Origin: Streptomyces tirandamycinicus
GTDB taxonomy: Bacteria; Actinomycetota; Actinomycetes; Streptomycetales; Streptomycetaceae
Assembly (NCBI RefSeq): GCF_003097515.1
Contig: NZ_CP029188.1
Location: 2,730,501 to 2,794,500, forward strand
Length of the DNA stretch: 64,000 nucleotides
Direction: 5' to 3'
Below are positions 8,518 through 16,968 of this stretch, piece by piece. Every line of letters begins with the position of its first letter. Positions within the stretch are counted from its first letter, which is position 1. The position numbers were made by a program, and so were the translations under genes. A model generated the notes under the pieces. It worked only from the letters and a program-made list of their open reading frames with translations, was not told where the DNA came from and did not search any database.

Positions 8518-8646
8518 CACCGGGTTGCTCGGCGAGGGAGGCCGTACCGTTTCGCGTACGGCGGTCCGTTATCGACGCGCTCTTCGTAGCAGGCCGGTCG
8601 TGGCCGGGTGACTGTTCATGTTCGTCACCACATACGAGGAGTGCAC

Positions 8647-9258
8647 ATGTCCGAGGTGAAGATCTCCGCGGAGCTCCGCAGCGAGTTCGGCAAGGGCGCC
8701 GCTCGGCGCATCCGTCGCGAGGACAAGGTCCCCGGCGTTCTGTACGGTCACGGCTCCGACCCGATCCACCTGACGCTGCCGGGCCACGAGCTGCTGCTGG
8801 CGCTGCGTACCCCGAACGTCCTGCTCGCGCTGGACATCGAGGGCAAGAAGGAGCTGGCGATCCCGAAGGCGGCGCAGCGCGACCCGCTGAAGGGCTTCCT
8901 GGAGCACGTGGACCTGCTGCTGGTGAAGCGCGGCGAGAAGGTCACGGTCGAGGTTCCGGTGCAGGCCGAGGGTGAGCTGGCGCCCGGTGGCAATCTGCTG
9001 GAGCACGTGCTGAACGCGCTGCCGGTCGAGGCCGAGGCCACCCACATCCCCGAGTCCTTCACGGTGTCCGTCGAGGGCCTGGAGGCCGGTGCCTCCGTCC
9101 ACGCCAAGGACGTCGAGCTGCCGAAGGGCGTGACCCTGGCGGTGGACGAGGACGCGGTCGTGCTGCAGGTCCTGGCCGCGCAGGCCGAGGAGCCGGCTGC
9201 CGAGGCCGAGGAGGGCGAGGAGGGCGAGGCCCCGGCCGCCGAGGGCGCCGAGGCCTGA
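8647..9258 (+). CDS. rplY: Ribosomal protein bL25 / general stress protein Ctc
   Basis: The protein has 203 residues from ATG 8647, with GAGGAG seven bases upstream. The N-terminal L25 domain (residues 1-90) starts MSEVKISAELRSEFGKGAAR and has the 5S-rRNA-binding pattern RREDKVPGVLYGHG. The C-terminal TL5-type beta domain (about 95-180) contains HVDLLLVKRGEKV and LPKGVTL. The tail (about 185-203) is Glu/Ala-rich. The long form with the C-terminal domain is normal for actinobacteria. It binds 5S rRNA in the large subunit. It lies between prs and pth and is followed by a strong terminator. Confidence 0.95.
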   Translation: MSEVKISAELRSEFGKGAARRIRREDKVPGVLYGHGSDPIHLTLPGHELLLALRTPNVLLALDIEGKKELAIPKAAQRDPLKGFLEHVDLLLVKRGEKVTVEVPVQAEGELAPGGNLLEHVLNALPVEAEATHIPESFTVSVEGLEAGASVHAKDVELPKGVTLAVDEDAVVLQVLAAQAEEPAAEAEEGEEGEAPAAEGAEA

Positions 9259-9275
9259 GCCGTACGCTCTGCTTG

Positions 9276-9309
9276 ACGGGGTGGCGGGCCGCGCGGCCCG
9301 CCACCCCGT
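9276..9309 (+). terminator. Strong rho-independent-type terminator after ctc
   Basis: A perfect 15-bp stem (ACGGGGTGGCGGGCC with GGCCCGCCACCCCGT) around GCGC, starting 17 bases after the ctc stop and followed by TCTCTGTTCTCTGTTCT. It implies that pth is transcribed separately from ctc. Confidence 0.85.
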
Positions 9310-9344
9310 TCTCTGTTCTCTGTTCTGGGACTCTGTGCGGACTC

Positions 9345-9428
9345 GAGAAGGCGGTCATGAGAAGACCGTCGCGTGGAGACCGTCGCGTGGAGACGGTCAT
9401 GAGGAGACGGCCATGAGGAGACGGTCAT
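9345..9428 (+). repeat. Six 14-bp tandem repeats carrying RBS and start codons in front of pth
   Basis: There are six consecutive 14-base units at 9345, 9359, 9373, 9387, 9401 and 9415. The last two are GAGGAGACGGCCAT and GAGGAGACGGTCAT. ATG codons occur at 9357, 9399, 9413 and 9427 (the pth start), each preceded at five bases by a GGAGA-type Shine-Dalgarno except the first. Because 14 is not a multiple of 3, each downstream ATG overlaps the TGA of the preceding mini-ORF as ATGA. The mini-ORFs are 9357-9416 (19 codons, with an internal in-frame start at 9399) and 9413-9430 (ATG AGG AGA CGG TCA TGA). See findings. Confidence 0.9.
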
Positions 9429-10026
9429 GACGGCGGACGACACCGGCGCGCCCTGGCTGGTGGTGGGGCTGGGGAATCCGGGGCCGGGCTATGCCGGGAA
9501 CCGCCACAACGTGGGGTTCATGGTCGTGGACCTGCTCGCGGAGCGGATGGGCGGGAAGTTCAAGCGCGCGGCCAAGGCGCAGGCGCAGGTGGTGGAGGGC
9601 CGGATCGGTCCCGTCGGTCCGGGGAGCCGGCGGGTGGTCCTGGCGAAGCCGATGTCGTACATGAATCTTTCGGGTGGTCCGGTGGTGGCGCTGCGGGACT
9701 TCTACAAGGTTCCGACGGCGCAGGTGGTTGCGGTGCACGACGAGCTGGACATCGACTTCGGGGTGCTGCGGCTGAAGCTGGGGGGTGGTGACAACGGGCA
9801 CAACGGTCTGAAGTCGATGACGAAGGCGATGGGTTCGGACTACCACCGGGTGCGGTTCGGGATCGGGCGTCCGCCGGGGCGGATGCAGGTGGCCGACTTC
9901 GTGCTGAAGGACTTCTCCGGTGCGGAGCGCAAGGAGCTGGACTACTTCGTGGACCGCGGGGCGGATTCGGTGGAGTGTCTGGTGACGGAGGGGCTGGAGC
10001 GGGCGCAGAGTGCGTACAACTCCTGA
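9427..10026 (+). CDS. pth: Peptidyl-tRNA hydrolase
   Basis: The protein has 199 residues from ATG 9427, with AGGAGA six bases upstream. It releases tRNA from peptidyl-tRNAs that drop off the ribosome. Signatures are [19 protein letters not shown] (with the catalytic His of the N-R-H-N motif), [28 protein letters not shown] (catalytic Asp) and [12 protein letters not shown]. Length is usual. The start is unusual because it is embedded in the last of six 14-bp repeats, and its ATG overlaps the stop of a five-codon mini-ORF. Translation may therefore be coupled to, or limited by, the mini-ORFs. The neighbouring hairpin at 9276-9309 separates it from ctc. Confidence 0.96.
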   Translation: MTADDTGAPWLVVGLGNPGPGYAGNRHNVGFMVVDLLAERMGGKFKRAAKAQAQVVEGRIGPVGPGSRRVVLAKPMSYMNLSGGPVVALRDFYKVPTAQVVAVHDELDIDFGVLRLKLGGGDNGHNGLKSMTKAMGSDYHRVRFGIGRPPGRMQVADFVLKDFSGAERKELDYFVDRGADSVECLVTEGLERAQSAYNS

Positions 10027-10091
10027 CAAGCGCCCCATAGCAGCGGTCGGAAGTTGACCGGGCGCGGTCGGGTGCCGAAGGATCCGGCCCC

Positions 10092-10562
10092 ATGAAGCGG
10101 AACTCCTCCGGCCGGATACTCGACCACGGCCGACGTGTGTCCATGGCCGCGGTGGCACTGCTGCTGCTCGTCGCCGGCTTCTGGTCGTCCTGGGGCACGG
10201 CCCAGCACGTGCTGCTGTCCAAGGGCCGTGAGCACGGGAGGCTCACCGTCGCCGACTGCGGTGAGACGGTGTGCACGGGCCTGTTCGATCCCGAGGGCCC
10301 GGGCGGTGCGCGTACGGGCATGGCCATCGAGCGGTCGGTGGCGGTGTCCGAGGGCGCGCGGCTGGACGTGGTGGTGAAGCCGGGGACGGACGAGGTCGTC
10401 CGCTCCGGCTGGCCCGGGGCGCTGCACGCCTGGCTGCCGCTCGGTGGTGCGCTGCTGCTCGCGGCGTGTGTGGTGGGCGGCGGTCTGCGGATGCCGCGGA
10501 CCGCCTGGGCGACGGCCGCCGCGGGCGGTGCGCTGCTGGTGGGCGCGTTCTTCGCGCTCTGA
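10092..10562 (+). CDS. Small membrane protein of unknown function
   Basis: The protein has 156 residues from ATG 10092, 65 bases after pth. One hydrophobic segment is near the N-terminus (MAAVALLLLVAGFWSSWG, about residues 18-36). A soluble loop of about 70 residues contains a CGETVC pair that could form a disulfide. Two further hydrophobic segments lie at the C-terminus (LPLGGALLLAACVVGGG and TAAAGGALLVGAFFAL). The loop is thus probably outside the membrane. I do not recognise the family. The gene may be co-transcribed with pth or separate. A convergent terminator follows. Confidence 0.7.
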   Translation: MKRNSSGRILDHGRRVSMAAVALLLLVAGFWSSWGTAQHVLLSKGREHGRLTVADCGETVCTGLFDPEGPGGARTGMAIERSVAVSEGARLDVVVKPGTDEVVRSGWPGALHAWLPLGGALLLAACVVGGGLRMPRTAWATAAAGGALLVGAFFAL

Positions 10563-10663
10563 GGTTCCGCTCCGGCCCGGGGGGAGGGCGCCTGCCGGCC
10601 GGCCGAACCGTCCCACCTGCCGCCGGGGGCCCGGGAGCGAGCCCCGAGGGTCCGGGAGCGAGC

Positions 10664-10695
10664 CCGGGGGCCCGGGAGGTCTCCCGGGCCCCCGG
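10664..10695. terminator. Bidirectional terminator between the membrane protein gene and ppc
   Basis: A perfect 14-bp stem (CCGGGGGCCCGGGA / TCCCGGGCCCCCGG) with loop GGTC sits between two convergent genes. It is preceded by a direct repeat of CCGGGAGCGAGCCC (10632 and 10652), which may be a copied half of the hairpin. Confidence 0.75.
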
Positions 10696-10720
10696 CGACG
10701 GGGTGCGGTACGGGCGGGTG

Positions 10721-13450
10721 TCAGCCCGTGTTGCGCAGTCCGGCCGCGACGCCGTTGACCGTCAGCAGCAGCGCCCGCGACAGCAGCGGGTCGGCCGGTT
10801 CGCCGCGCTCGGCGGCGGCGCGCTGCCGGGCGAGCAGGGAGACCTGGAGGTAGGAGATCGGGTCGAGGTAGGCGTCCCGGATCCCGAAGGTCTGCTGGAG
10901 CCCCGGGTGGGAGTCGAGGAGCTGCTCGCCGCCGGTGACGTGCAGCACCTCCCGGACGGTCAGTTCGTGTTCCGCCTCGATGTCGCCGAAGACGTGCTTG
11001 AGCTCCTCCGGCACGAGGGTGTCCACGTAGTGGCGGGCGATCCGCAGGTCGGTCTTGGCGAGGGTCATCTCGACGTTGGAGATGAAGTTCCGGAAGAAGT
11101 GCCACTTCTCGTACATCTCTTCCAGGACGGCGTCCTGGCCCGCCTCGCGCAGGGCCCGCAGTCCGGAGCCGACGCCGAACCAGCCGGGCACGATCTGCCG
11201 CGACTGGGTCCAGCCGAACACCCAGGGGATGGCGCGCAGCCCGTCCAGTCCGGCGCCGCTGTCGGGACGGCGGGAGGGCCGGGATCCCAGGTGCAGGTCG
11301 GCGAGCTGGTCGACGGGGGTGGAGGCGAAGAAGTACGCCGGCAGGTCCGGGTCCTCGACCAGTCTGCGGTAGGCGGCGTGGGCGGCGTCGGAGGCGATGT
11401 CCATCGCGGCGTCCCAGCGGGCGAGGGCCTCGTCGCTCTGCCGGGGCGCGGTGTGCAGGGCGGACGCCTGGAGGGTCGCGGCGACCGTCAGCTCCAGGTT
11501 CTCCCTGGCCAGGGAGGGGATGAGGTACTTGTCGGAGATGACCTCGCCCTGCTCGGTCACCTTGATCTCGCCCTCCAGGGTGCCCCACGGCTGGGCCAGG
11601 ATCGCCTCGTGGGTGGGGCCGCCGCCGCGGCCGACGGTGCCGCCTCGGCCGTGGAACAGCCGCAGCCGGACGCCGTAGCGGTGGGCGACGTCCCTGAGCC
11701 TGCGCTGGGCCCGGTGGATCTCCCACTGCGAGGTGGTGATGCCGCCGAACTTGGAGGAGTCGGAGTAGCCGAGCATGACCTCCTGGACGTCGTCGCGCAG
11801 GGCGACGAGCCTGCGGTAGGACGGGTCGGCGAGCATCTCGTCGAGGATGACGTCGGCGGCCCGGAGCTCGTCGGTGGTCTCCAGCAGCGGGACGATGCCG
11901 ATCCTGGCCCAGCCGGCGTGCAGGTCGACCAGTCCGGCCTCGCGGGCCAGCACGGCGGCGGCGAAGACGTCGTCCGCGCCCTGGCACATGGAGATGATGT
12001 AGGACTCGATGACCTCGGGTCCGAAGCGCTCGAAGGCTTCCTTCACGGTGTGGAAGACGCCGAGGGTCTTGGCGCCGGCCGCGTCGAGCGGTGCCGGGGT
12101 GGGGGCGAGCGGCCGCCGGGAGCGGAGCTCCTTGGCGAGCAGCTTCTGCCGGTACTCGCGCGGCATGTCGGCGTAGCGCCAGGTCTCCTCGCCGAGCCGG
12201 TCGAAGAGCTGGCCGAGGGCGTGGTGGTGGGCGTCGGCGTGCTCGCGGACGTCCATGGTGGCGAGCTGCAGCCCGAAGGCGGCGAGGGTGCGGATGGTGC
12301 GGTCGAGGCGGCCGTCGGCGAACAGCCCGCCGCGGTGCGCGCGGAGCGACGTCTGGACGAGGGTGAGGTCCTGCAGCAGCTCGGCGGTGCCGAGGTAGTC
12401 GCGGCCCGGCTCGTGGGGGGTGCCCTTGGCGAGCCGCTCGCGGGTGTTGACGAGCTTCTGCCGGATGCAGGTGGCCTTGAGCCGGTAGGGCTCCTCGGCG
12501 TTGAGCCGCTTGTAGCGGGGGCTGATCTCCGGGAGGCGCTCCAGGTCGGTCTGGAGGGACTCCAGCAGTTCCTCGGTGGCGCCGGCGTAGCGGATCGAGT
12601 TGGACAGCAATGCCCGCAGCGAGTCGACGGCCTCGAGGGCGTCGGTGATGCCGTGCTCATGCTGGAGGATCAGGACCTCGCGGGTCACCTCGGGGGTGAC
12701 GTTGGGGTTGCCGTCGCGGTCGCCGCCGATCCACGTGCCGAAGGTGAGGGGCCGGGTGCCGGGCGGCAGCTCGACGCCGGCGCGCTCCAGCTCGGCGGCG
12801 AGGTCCTCCAGGACGTCCCCGACGGCGCCCGCGTGGAGCTCGTCGAGGTAGTAGATGGCGTTGCGGGCCTCGTCGGCGGGCTCGGGGCGCACGACGCGGA
12901 GCTCGTCGGTCTGCCAGATCAGGTCGATGCTCTCGGCGAGCCGCAGGTCGTGCCGGCGGCGGTCGGCGGGGTTGACCGGGGTCTCCAGCAGCTCGGCGAT
13001 CCGCCGGAGCTTGTTGAGCACGGAGCGGCGGGCCGCCTCGGTGGGGTGTGCGGTGAAGACGGGCCGCACGTTGAGGTGGCGCACGGTCTCGCGCAGGTGC
13101 TCGGGGTCCGCCTCCTTGAGCATGTCGGCGGTGCGGGAGAGCAGCCCGCCCTCGGCGGCGCGGCGCTCGCGCAGCTCGCGGCCGCGGTGCACCTGCTCGC
13201 TCACGTTGGCAAGATGGAAGTACGTGGAAAATGCACGCACCAGCTTGGCGGCGGTGTCCAGGTCGGTTTCGCCGAGCAGCTCGGCGGCGGCGTCGCCGTC
13301 GGACCGGGTCAGGGCGCGTACGCGCTCGACGAGGTCGAGGAGCTCGGGGCCTTCCTGCCGTACGAGGGTCTCGCCCAGCAGATCGCCCAGTCGGCGGATG
13401 TCGGAACGCAGCTCTGCGCTGGCGGATGAGGTCTGGTCGGCACTGCTCAC
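10721..13450 (-). CDS. ppc: Phosphoenolpyruvate carboxylase
   Basis: The protein has 909 residues from GTG 13450, with AAGGAG nine bases upstream; an upstream in-frame ATG lacks family sequence. It fixes bicarbonate onto PEP to give oxaloacetate, refilling the TCA cycle. Signatures include [15 protein letters not shown] (catalytic His), [43 protein letters not shown] (the catalytic G-R-G-G loop) and the C-terminal tetrapeptide RNTG, which is typically ...NTG in this family. Length is in the normal range. It is divergent from a desaturase gene across about 220 bases that contain a palindrome. Confidence 0.97.
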   Translation of the reverse strand: MSSADQTSSASAELRSDIRRLGDLLGETLVRQEGPELLDLVERVRALTRSDGDAAAELLGETDLDTAAKLVRAFSTYFHLANVSEQVHRGRELRERRAAEGGLLSRTADMLKEADPEHLRETVRHLNVRPVFTAHPTEAARRSVLNKLRRIAELLETPVNPADRRRHDLRLAESIDLIWQTDELRVVRPEPADEARNAIYYLDELHAGAVGDVLEDLAAELERAGVELPPGTRPLTFGTWIGGDRDGNPNVTPEVTREVLILQHEHGITDALEAVDSLRALLSNSIRYAGATEELLESLQTDLERLPEISPRYKRLNAEEPYRLKATCIRQKLVNTRERLAKGTPHEPGRDYLGTAELLQDLTLVQTSLRAHRGGLFADGRLDRTIRTLAAFGLQLATMDVREHADAHHHALGQLFDRLGEETWRYADMPREYRQKLLAKELRSRRPLAPTPAPLDAAGAKTLGVFHTVKEAFERFGPEVIESYIISMCQGADDVFAAAVLAREAGLVDLHAGWARIGIVPLLETTDELRAADVILDEMLADPSYRRLVALRDDVQEVMLGYSDSSKFGGITTSQWEIHRAQRRLRDVAHRYGVRLRLFHGRGGTVGRGGGPTHEAILAQPWGTLEGEIKVTEQGEVISDKYLIPSLARENLELTVAATLQASALHTAPRQSDEALARWDAAMDIASDAAHAAYRRLVEDPDLPAYFFASTPVDQLADLHLGSRPSRRPDSGAGLDGLRAIPWVFGWTQSRQIVPGWFGVGSGLRALREAGQDAVLEEMYEKWHFFRNFISNVEMTLAKTDLRIARHYVDTLVPEELKHVFGDIEAEHELTVREVLHVTGGEQLLDSHPGLQQTFGIRDAYLDPISYLQVSLLARQRAAAERGEPADPLLSRALLLTVNGVAAGLRNTG

Positions 13451-13610
13451 AGGTGCGGCTCCTTGCAGTGTTTGAGCACGTCTGGAGGTTTTTCCGGAGG
13501 CTTTGCGGACCGCGCTGTCCGACGACTCCAAGGATAGGTGTCCGTTCACACGGCGTTGTCCACCGGCCTCTTGCCGCGAGGCTTCGCGCTGCCATACTTA
13601 CGTGCCCGTA

Positions 13611-13628
13611 GGTTACGGTTCCGTAGCC
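13611..13628. promoter_or_regulatory. Palindrome GGTTACGGTTCCGTAGCC, candidate TetR operator
   Basis: An 18-bp near-perfect inverted repeat (7 of 8 positions per arm, core TACGGTTCCGTA) lies 40 bases upstream of the desaturase start. A possible TTGCCG -35 at 13571 lies upstream. The TACGG-n2-CCGTA spacing is typical of TetR-family sites. The obvious candidate ligand is the TetR protein encoded after the desaturase. The assignment is inferred from position and symmetry. Confidence 0.5.
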
Positions 13629-13668
13629 GAATGGTTCAGTTGCACCCTCACCCCCCAGGGGACTCCCC

Positions 13669-14649
13669 ATGACCACAAGCCCCGATGTGCTCGACGACGC
13701 CCGGAAGTCGTCCGCTCCCGACCTTCCGTCCGCCACGCTGGGCGGCGACAGCAAGCGCTCGATCGAGCAGCTCGCCCTGCTGCTGTTCATCACGGTGCCC
13801 TTCCTCGCGCTGCTGGCGGCGGTACCGCTGGCGTGGGGCTGGGGGGTGAGCTGGCTCGACCTCGGCCTGCTGGTGGCGATGTACTACATCGGCTGCCACG
13901 GCATCACGATCGGCTTCCACCGCTACTTCACCCATGGTTCCTTCAAGGCGAAGCGGCCGCTGCGGATCGCGCTCGCGGTCATGGGGTCGCTGGCCGTGGA
14001 GGGCCCGCTGGTGCGCTGGGTGGCCGACCACCGCAAGCACCACAAGTTCTCCGACGCCGAGGGCGACCCGCATTCGCCGTGGCGTTTCGGCGAGACGGTC
14101 CCGGCGCTGATGAAGGGCCTCTGGTGGGCTCACATCGGCTGGATGTTCGACGAGGAGCAGACTCCGCAGCACAAGTACGCGCCGGATCTGATCAAGGACC
14201 CGGCGATCCGGGCGATCTCCCGCCAGTTCGCGATCTGGACGGTCGTGTCGCTGGCGATCCCGCCGCTGGTGGGCGGACTGGTGACGATGTCGTGGTGGGG
14301 CGCGTTCACCGCGTTCTTCTGGGGCTCGCTGGTCCGGGTCGCCCTGCTGCACCACGTGACGTGGTCGATCAACTCGATCTGCCACGCGGTCGGCAAGCGC
14401 CCGTTCAAGTCGCGCGACCGCTCGGGGAACGTGTGGTGGCTGGCGGTGCTGTCGTGCGGTGAGTCCTGGCACAACCTGCACCACGCCGACCCGACGAGCG
14501 CGCGGCACGGTGTGATGCGCGGGCAGATCGACTCCAGTGCCCGGCTGATCCGCTGGTTCGAGAAGGCGGGCTGGGCGTACGACGTGCGCTGGCCGAGTGC
14601 GGACCGGATCGCCGCCCGGCGCCGGGAGGAAGCCGCGGAGGCGGCATGA
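13669..14649 (+). CDS. Acyl-CoA/fatty-acid delta-9 desaturase
   Basis: The 326-residue integral membrane di-iron enzyme starts at ATG 13669. Its three His boxes are HRYFTH (about residue 84), HRKHH (about 122) and HNLHH (about 268), the pattern of the stearoyl-CoA-9 desaturase type. Hydrophobic segments are at about 30-55, 60-80 and 190-225. It introduces a cis double bond into membrane acyl chains using O2 and a reductase partner. Its stop overlaps the start of a TetR gene by ATGA, so the pair is co-transcribed and probably autoregulated in response to lipid state. A candidate operator lies upstream. Confidence 0.92.
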   Translation: MTTSPDVLDDARKSSAPDLPSATLGGDSKRSIEQLALLLFITVPFLALLAAVPLAWGWGVSWLDLGLLVAMYYIGCHGITIGFHRYFTHGSFKAKRPLRIALAVMGSLAVEGPLVRWVADHRKHHKFSDAEGDPHSPWRFGETVPALMKGLWWAHIGWMFDEEQTPQHKYAPDLIKDPAIRAISRQFAIWTVVSLAIPPLVGGLVTMSWWGAFTAFFWGSLVRVALLHHVTWSINSICHAVGKRPFKSRDRSGNVWWLAVLSCGESWHNLHHADPTSARHGVMRGQIDSSARLIRWFEKAGWAYDVRWPSADRIAARRREEAAEAA

Positions 14650-15320
14650 TTGAGGGCGTGGCGATCGACGGCAGCAGCACCAGCAGTGAGAAGCCCCGGC
14701 GGGGGCGCAGGGTCCGGATGACCGGGGCGGAGCGCCGCCAGCAGCTGCTCGACATCGGTCGCACGCTCTTCGCGGCGAAGGGCTTCGAGGGCACGTCGGT
14801 GGAGGAGATCGCGGCGAAGGCCGGGGTGTCCAAGCCGGTGGTGTACGAGCACTTCGGCGGCAAGGAGGGCCTGTACGCGGTCGTGGTCGACCGGGAGATG
14901 CGCCAGCTCCTGGACATGGTGACCGGGGCGCTGACCGCGGGGCATCCGAGGGAGCTGCTGGAGCAGGCGGCGTTCGCACTGCTGGACTACATCGAGACGT
15001 ATACGGACGGGTTCCGCATCCTGGTCCGTGATTCGCCGGTCGCCCAGTCCACGGGCACGTTCGCGTCGCTGATCAGCGATATCGCGACACAGGTCGAGGA
15101 CATTTTGGGGATGGAGTTCAAGAACAGGGGCTTCGACGCGAAGCTGGCGCCGCTGTACGCGCAGGCGCTGGTGGGGATGGTGGCGCTGACCGGTCAGTGG
15201 TGGCTGGACGCCCGCAAGCCGAAGAAGGCGGAGGTCGCGGCGCATCTGGTGAATCTGGCCTGGCACGGGCTGGACGGGATGGAGCAGAAGCCGCGTCTGA
15301 TAGGGCACCGCAAGAGCTGA
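14646..15320 (+). CDS. TetR-family regulator of the desaturase
   Basis: The protein has 224 residues from ATG 14646, which overlaps the desaturase stop as ATGA. A GTG eight bases or so downstream (giving MAIDGSSTS) is an alternative start. The N-terminal HTH is RQQLLDIGRTLFAAKGFEG, then VEEIAAKAGVSKPVVYEHF and GGKEGLYAVVV, a textbook TetR domain at about residues 28-75. The C-terminal half is helical and would form the ligand pocket and dimer interface. Operon position suggests control of membrane unsaturation, with acyl-CoA as a plausible ligand. The palindrome at 13611-13628 is the likely binding site. The specific effector is inference. Confidence 0.9.
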   Translation: MIEGVAIDGSSTSSEKPRRGRRVRMTGAERRQQLLDIGRTLFAAKGFEGTSVEEIAAKAGVSKPVVYEHFGGKEGLYAVVVDREMRQLLDMVTGALTAGHPRELLEQAAFALLDYIETYTDGFRILVRDSPVAQSTGTFASLISDIATQVEDILGMEFKNRGFDAKLAPLYAQALVGMVALTGQWWLDARKPKKAEVAAHLVNLAWHGLDGMEQKPRLIGHRKS

Positions 15321-15627
15321 GCCGGGTGCGGCGCGCGGCGGGCCGGATGCACCGGATGCGGCGCGACGCGCGGCCGCCGGGCGCGGTGCGTCGGGGGCGT
15401 GCGCCGGGCGGGCGCGGTAGAAGCCGTGCGCGGGCGGGGCGCGGTAGGGGCGTGCGCCGGGCGTCGGGGGCATCGAGGGCGTGTACCGGGCGTCGGGGGC
15501 GTGCGCCGGGCGGGAAGCGCCGCCATGGCGCACCCGCACCGCGCGGATCACCGAGCGGGCGCCGCGCCCGGCCGGCGTCCGGTCCCCCGTTCGTCGCGGG
15601 AGGGACACCGGCCGGGCGGCGGGCCGG
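15321..15627. repeat. Gene-free GC-rich stretch with imperfect repeats
   Basis: No convincing gene is present between the TetR gene and the convergent VOC gene. From about 15385 to 15520 the words GGGGGCGTGCGCCGGGCG and GCCGGGCGTCGGGGGC recur several times in imperfect tandem. No clean terminator hairpin was found. Confidence 0.5.
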
Positions 15628-15990
15628 TCACCGCACCGGTTCCGGGAACTCCAGCCGGTTGCCCACCGGGTCCTTCGGGAAGGAGCGGCGGTACCCGAGG
15701 AGATCCTCGTCGCGGGCGACCTGGGCGCCATGGGCGAGCAGGCGCTCGGCGGGCGTCTCGACACCGGTCACCCGCGGCCCCGGGTGGGCCTTGCGCGCGG
15801 GGCGGAATCCGGGGTCGACGCCGAGGTGCGGCCAAACGTCGCCGGACCGGAACCAGCAGCCGCCGCGGACGGCGAGCGGCGGCGGCTGGGTGGTCTCCGT
15901 CATCCCGAGGGCGCCGCCGTGGTACGCGCGCAGCGCTTCCTCGGAGCCCGCGGGCACGGCGAGCCGGACGTGATCGAGGGCGGTCGGCAC
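15628..15990 (-). CDS. VOC (glyoxalase/bleomycin-resistance fold) family protein
   Basis: The protein has 120 residues from ATG 15990. It shows the single-VOC pattern: LDHVRLAVPAGSEEALRAYH at the start, GGCWFRSGDVWPHLGV in the middle, and a C-terminal DPVGNRLEFPEPV in which the Glu is the usual metal ligand. Such proteins are metal-dependent lyases, dioxygenases or drug binders. Nothing here picks one. It starts 25 bases after the stop of tam in the same direction and is probably its co-transcribed partner, so it may share TamR control. Confidence 0.85.
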   Translation of the reverse strand: MPTALDHVRLAVPAGSEEALRAYHGGALGMTETTQPPPLAVRGGCWFRSGDVWPHLGVDPGFRPARKAHPGPRVTGVETPAERLLAHGAQVARDEDLLGYRRSFPKDPVGNRLEFPEPVR

Positions 15991-16015
15991 GGTGACGCGT
16001 CCTTTCCCGGCGGGC

Positions 16016-16837
16016 CTACCGCGGTTTGCGGGCGACGGCGAAGATGCGGCGGAACGGGAAGACCGTTCCGTGCGGCCCGGGCGGATAGGCCTTGCGGAGC
16101 AGGTCGCGGTACTGGGAGAGGAACTCGTCGGTGGCTTCCTCGTCCCCGTCGAGCACGGTGAGGACGGGGCGCAGCGCGGTGCCCTTCACCCAGTCCAGGA
16201 CGGGGTCCTCGCCGGTGAGCAGCTGGAGGTAGGTCGTCTCCCAGGTGTCCGTCTCGCAGCCGAGGTCGGCGAGCCGGAGGAGGTAGTCGGCCGGGTCCAG
16301 TATGTGGACGAATCGGCGGCCCTGGCCGGCGAGGCGGGCGCGCCACTGCGGCGTGTCGCAGAGTTCGCCGAGCAGCGCGTGGCTGGGCGAGGTGAAGTTG
16401 CCGGGCACCTGGAAGGCGAAGGTGCCGCCGGGTGCGAGGCCGTCGATCCAGGCGGCGAAGGATTCGGGGTGGTTGGGCACCCACTGGAGAGCGGCGTTGG
16501 AGACGATGAGGTCGTAGGGCTCGTCGGGGGTCCAGTGGGCCGCGTCGGCGAGGCGGAAGTCGATCCAGCCGCCGCCGGCCGTGGTGCCGGCGTACTCCGC
16601 CTCGGCGCGGGCGAGCATCTCGGGTGAGAGGTCGAATCCGGTGATCCGCGCGTCCGGCCAGCGGTCGGCGAGGAGCACGGTGACGTTGCCGGGGCCGCAG
16701 CCGAGGTCGGCGATGCGGGGTGGCCGGTCCGCGTGGGGCAGTTCGGGTATGCGGCCGAGAAGATCGAGGAACGGGCGGGCCCGGTGGCCGGAGTGCCTCA
16801 GGTACTGCTGTGGATCCCAGGTTGGAACGGAATGCAT
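16016..16837 (-). CDS. tam: Trans-aconitate 2-methyltransferase
   Basis: The protein has 273 residues from ATG 16837. The SAM-dependent methyltransferase core has IADLGCGPGNVTVLLADRWP (motif I), GFDLSPEMLARA (motif II), and DLIVSNAALQWVPNHP, the Trp-containing sequence characteristic of Tam enzymes. It methylates trans-aconitate, a by-product of citrate isomerisation that inhibits aconitase, so it protects the TCA cycle. It is divergent from a MarR gene with a palindrome between them, the same arrangement described for S. coelicolor tam/tamR. A VOC gene follows at 25 bases. Confidence 0.93.
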   Translation of the reverse strand: MHSVPTWDPQQYLRHSGHRARPFLDLLGRIPELPHADRPPRIADLGCGPGNVTVLLADRWPDARITGFDLSPEMLARAEAEYAGTTAGGGWIDFRLADAAHWTPDEPYDLIVSNAALQWVPNHPESFAAWIDGLAPGGTFAFQVPGNFTSPSHALLGELCDTPQWRARLAGQGRRFVHILDPADYLLRLADLGCETDTWETTYLQLLTGEDPVLDWVKGTALRPVLTVLDGDEEATDEFLSQYRDLLRKAYPPGPHGTVFPFRRIFAVARKPR

Positions 16838-16919
16838 GTCTGATCCCCCTTGCTGGAATGTTCGCCGGAACCGGAAGTGAGCTCCGGCCCGACCATGCCC
16901 AATAGTCCATCCAAATATA

Positions 16920-16933
16920 TCTTGATCTCAAGA
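16920..16933. promoter_or_regulatory. Palindrome TCTTGATCTCAAGA, probable TamR operator
   Basis: A perfect 6-2-6 inverted repeat in the 131-base tam/tamR divergent region. It lies just upstream of a TACACT -10 (16956-16961) for tamR, in the position of the -35, so a bound regulator could block both genes. TamR is known to control the divergent tam promoter. That this palindrome is the exact site is inferred. Confidence 0.6.
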
Positions 16934-16968
16934 GACTTCACGTCGACAGACCCTTTACACTGATCGCC

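Noticed and set aside
10271..13429. Very long open frame opposite ppc
   Set aside because: It is the antisense shadow of a strongly conserved gene in GC-rich DNA; its translation is a Gly/Val/Glu/Asp-rich string with no family motifs.
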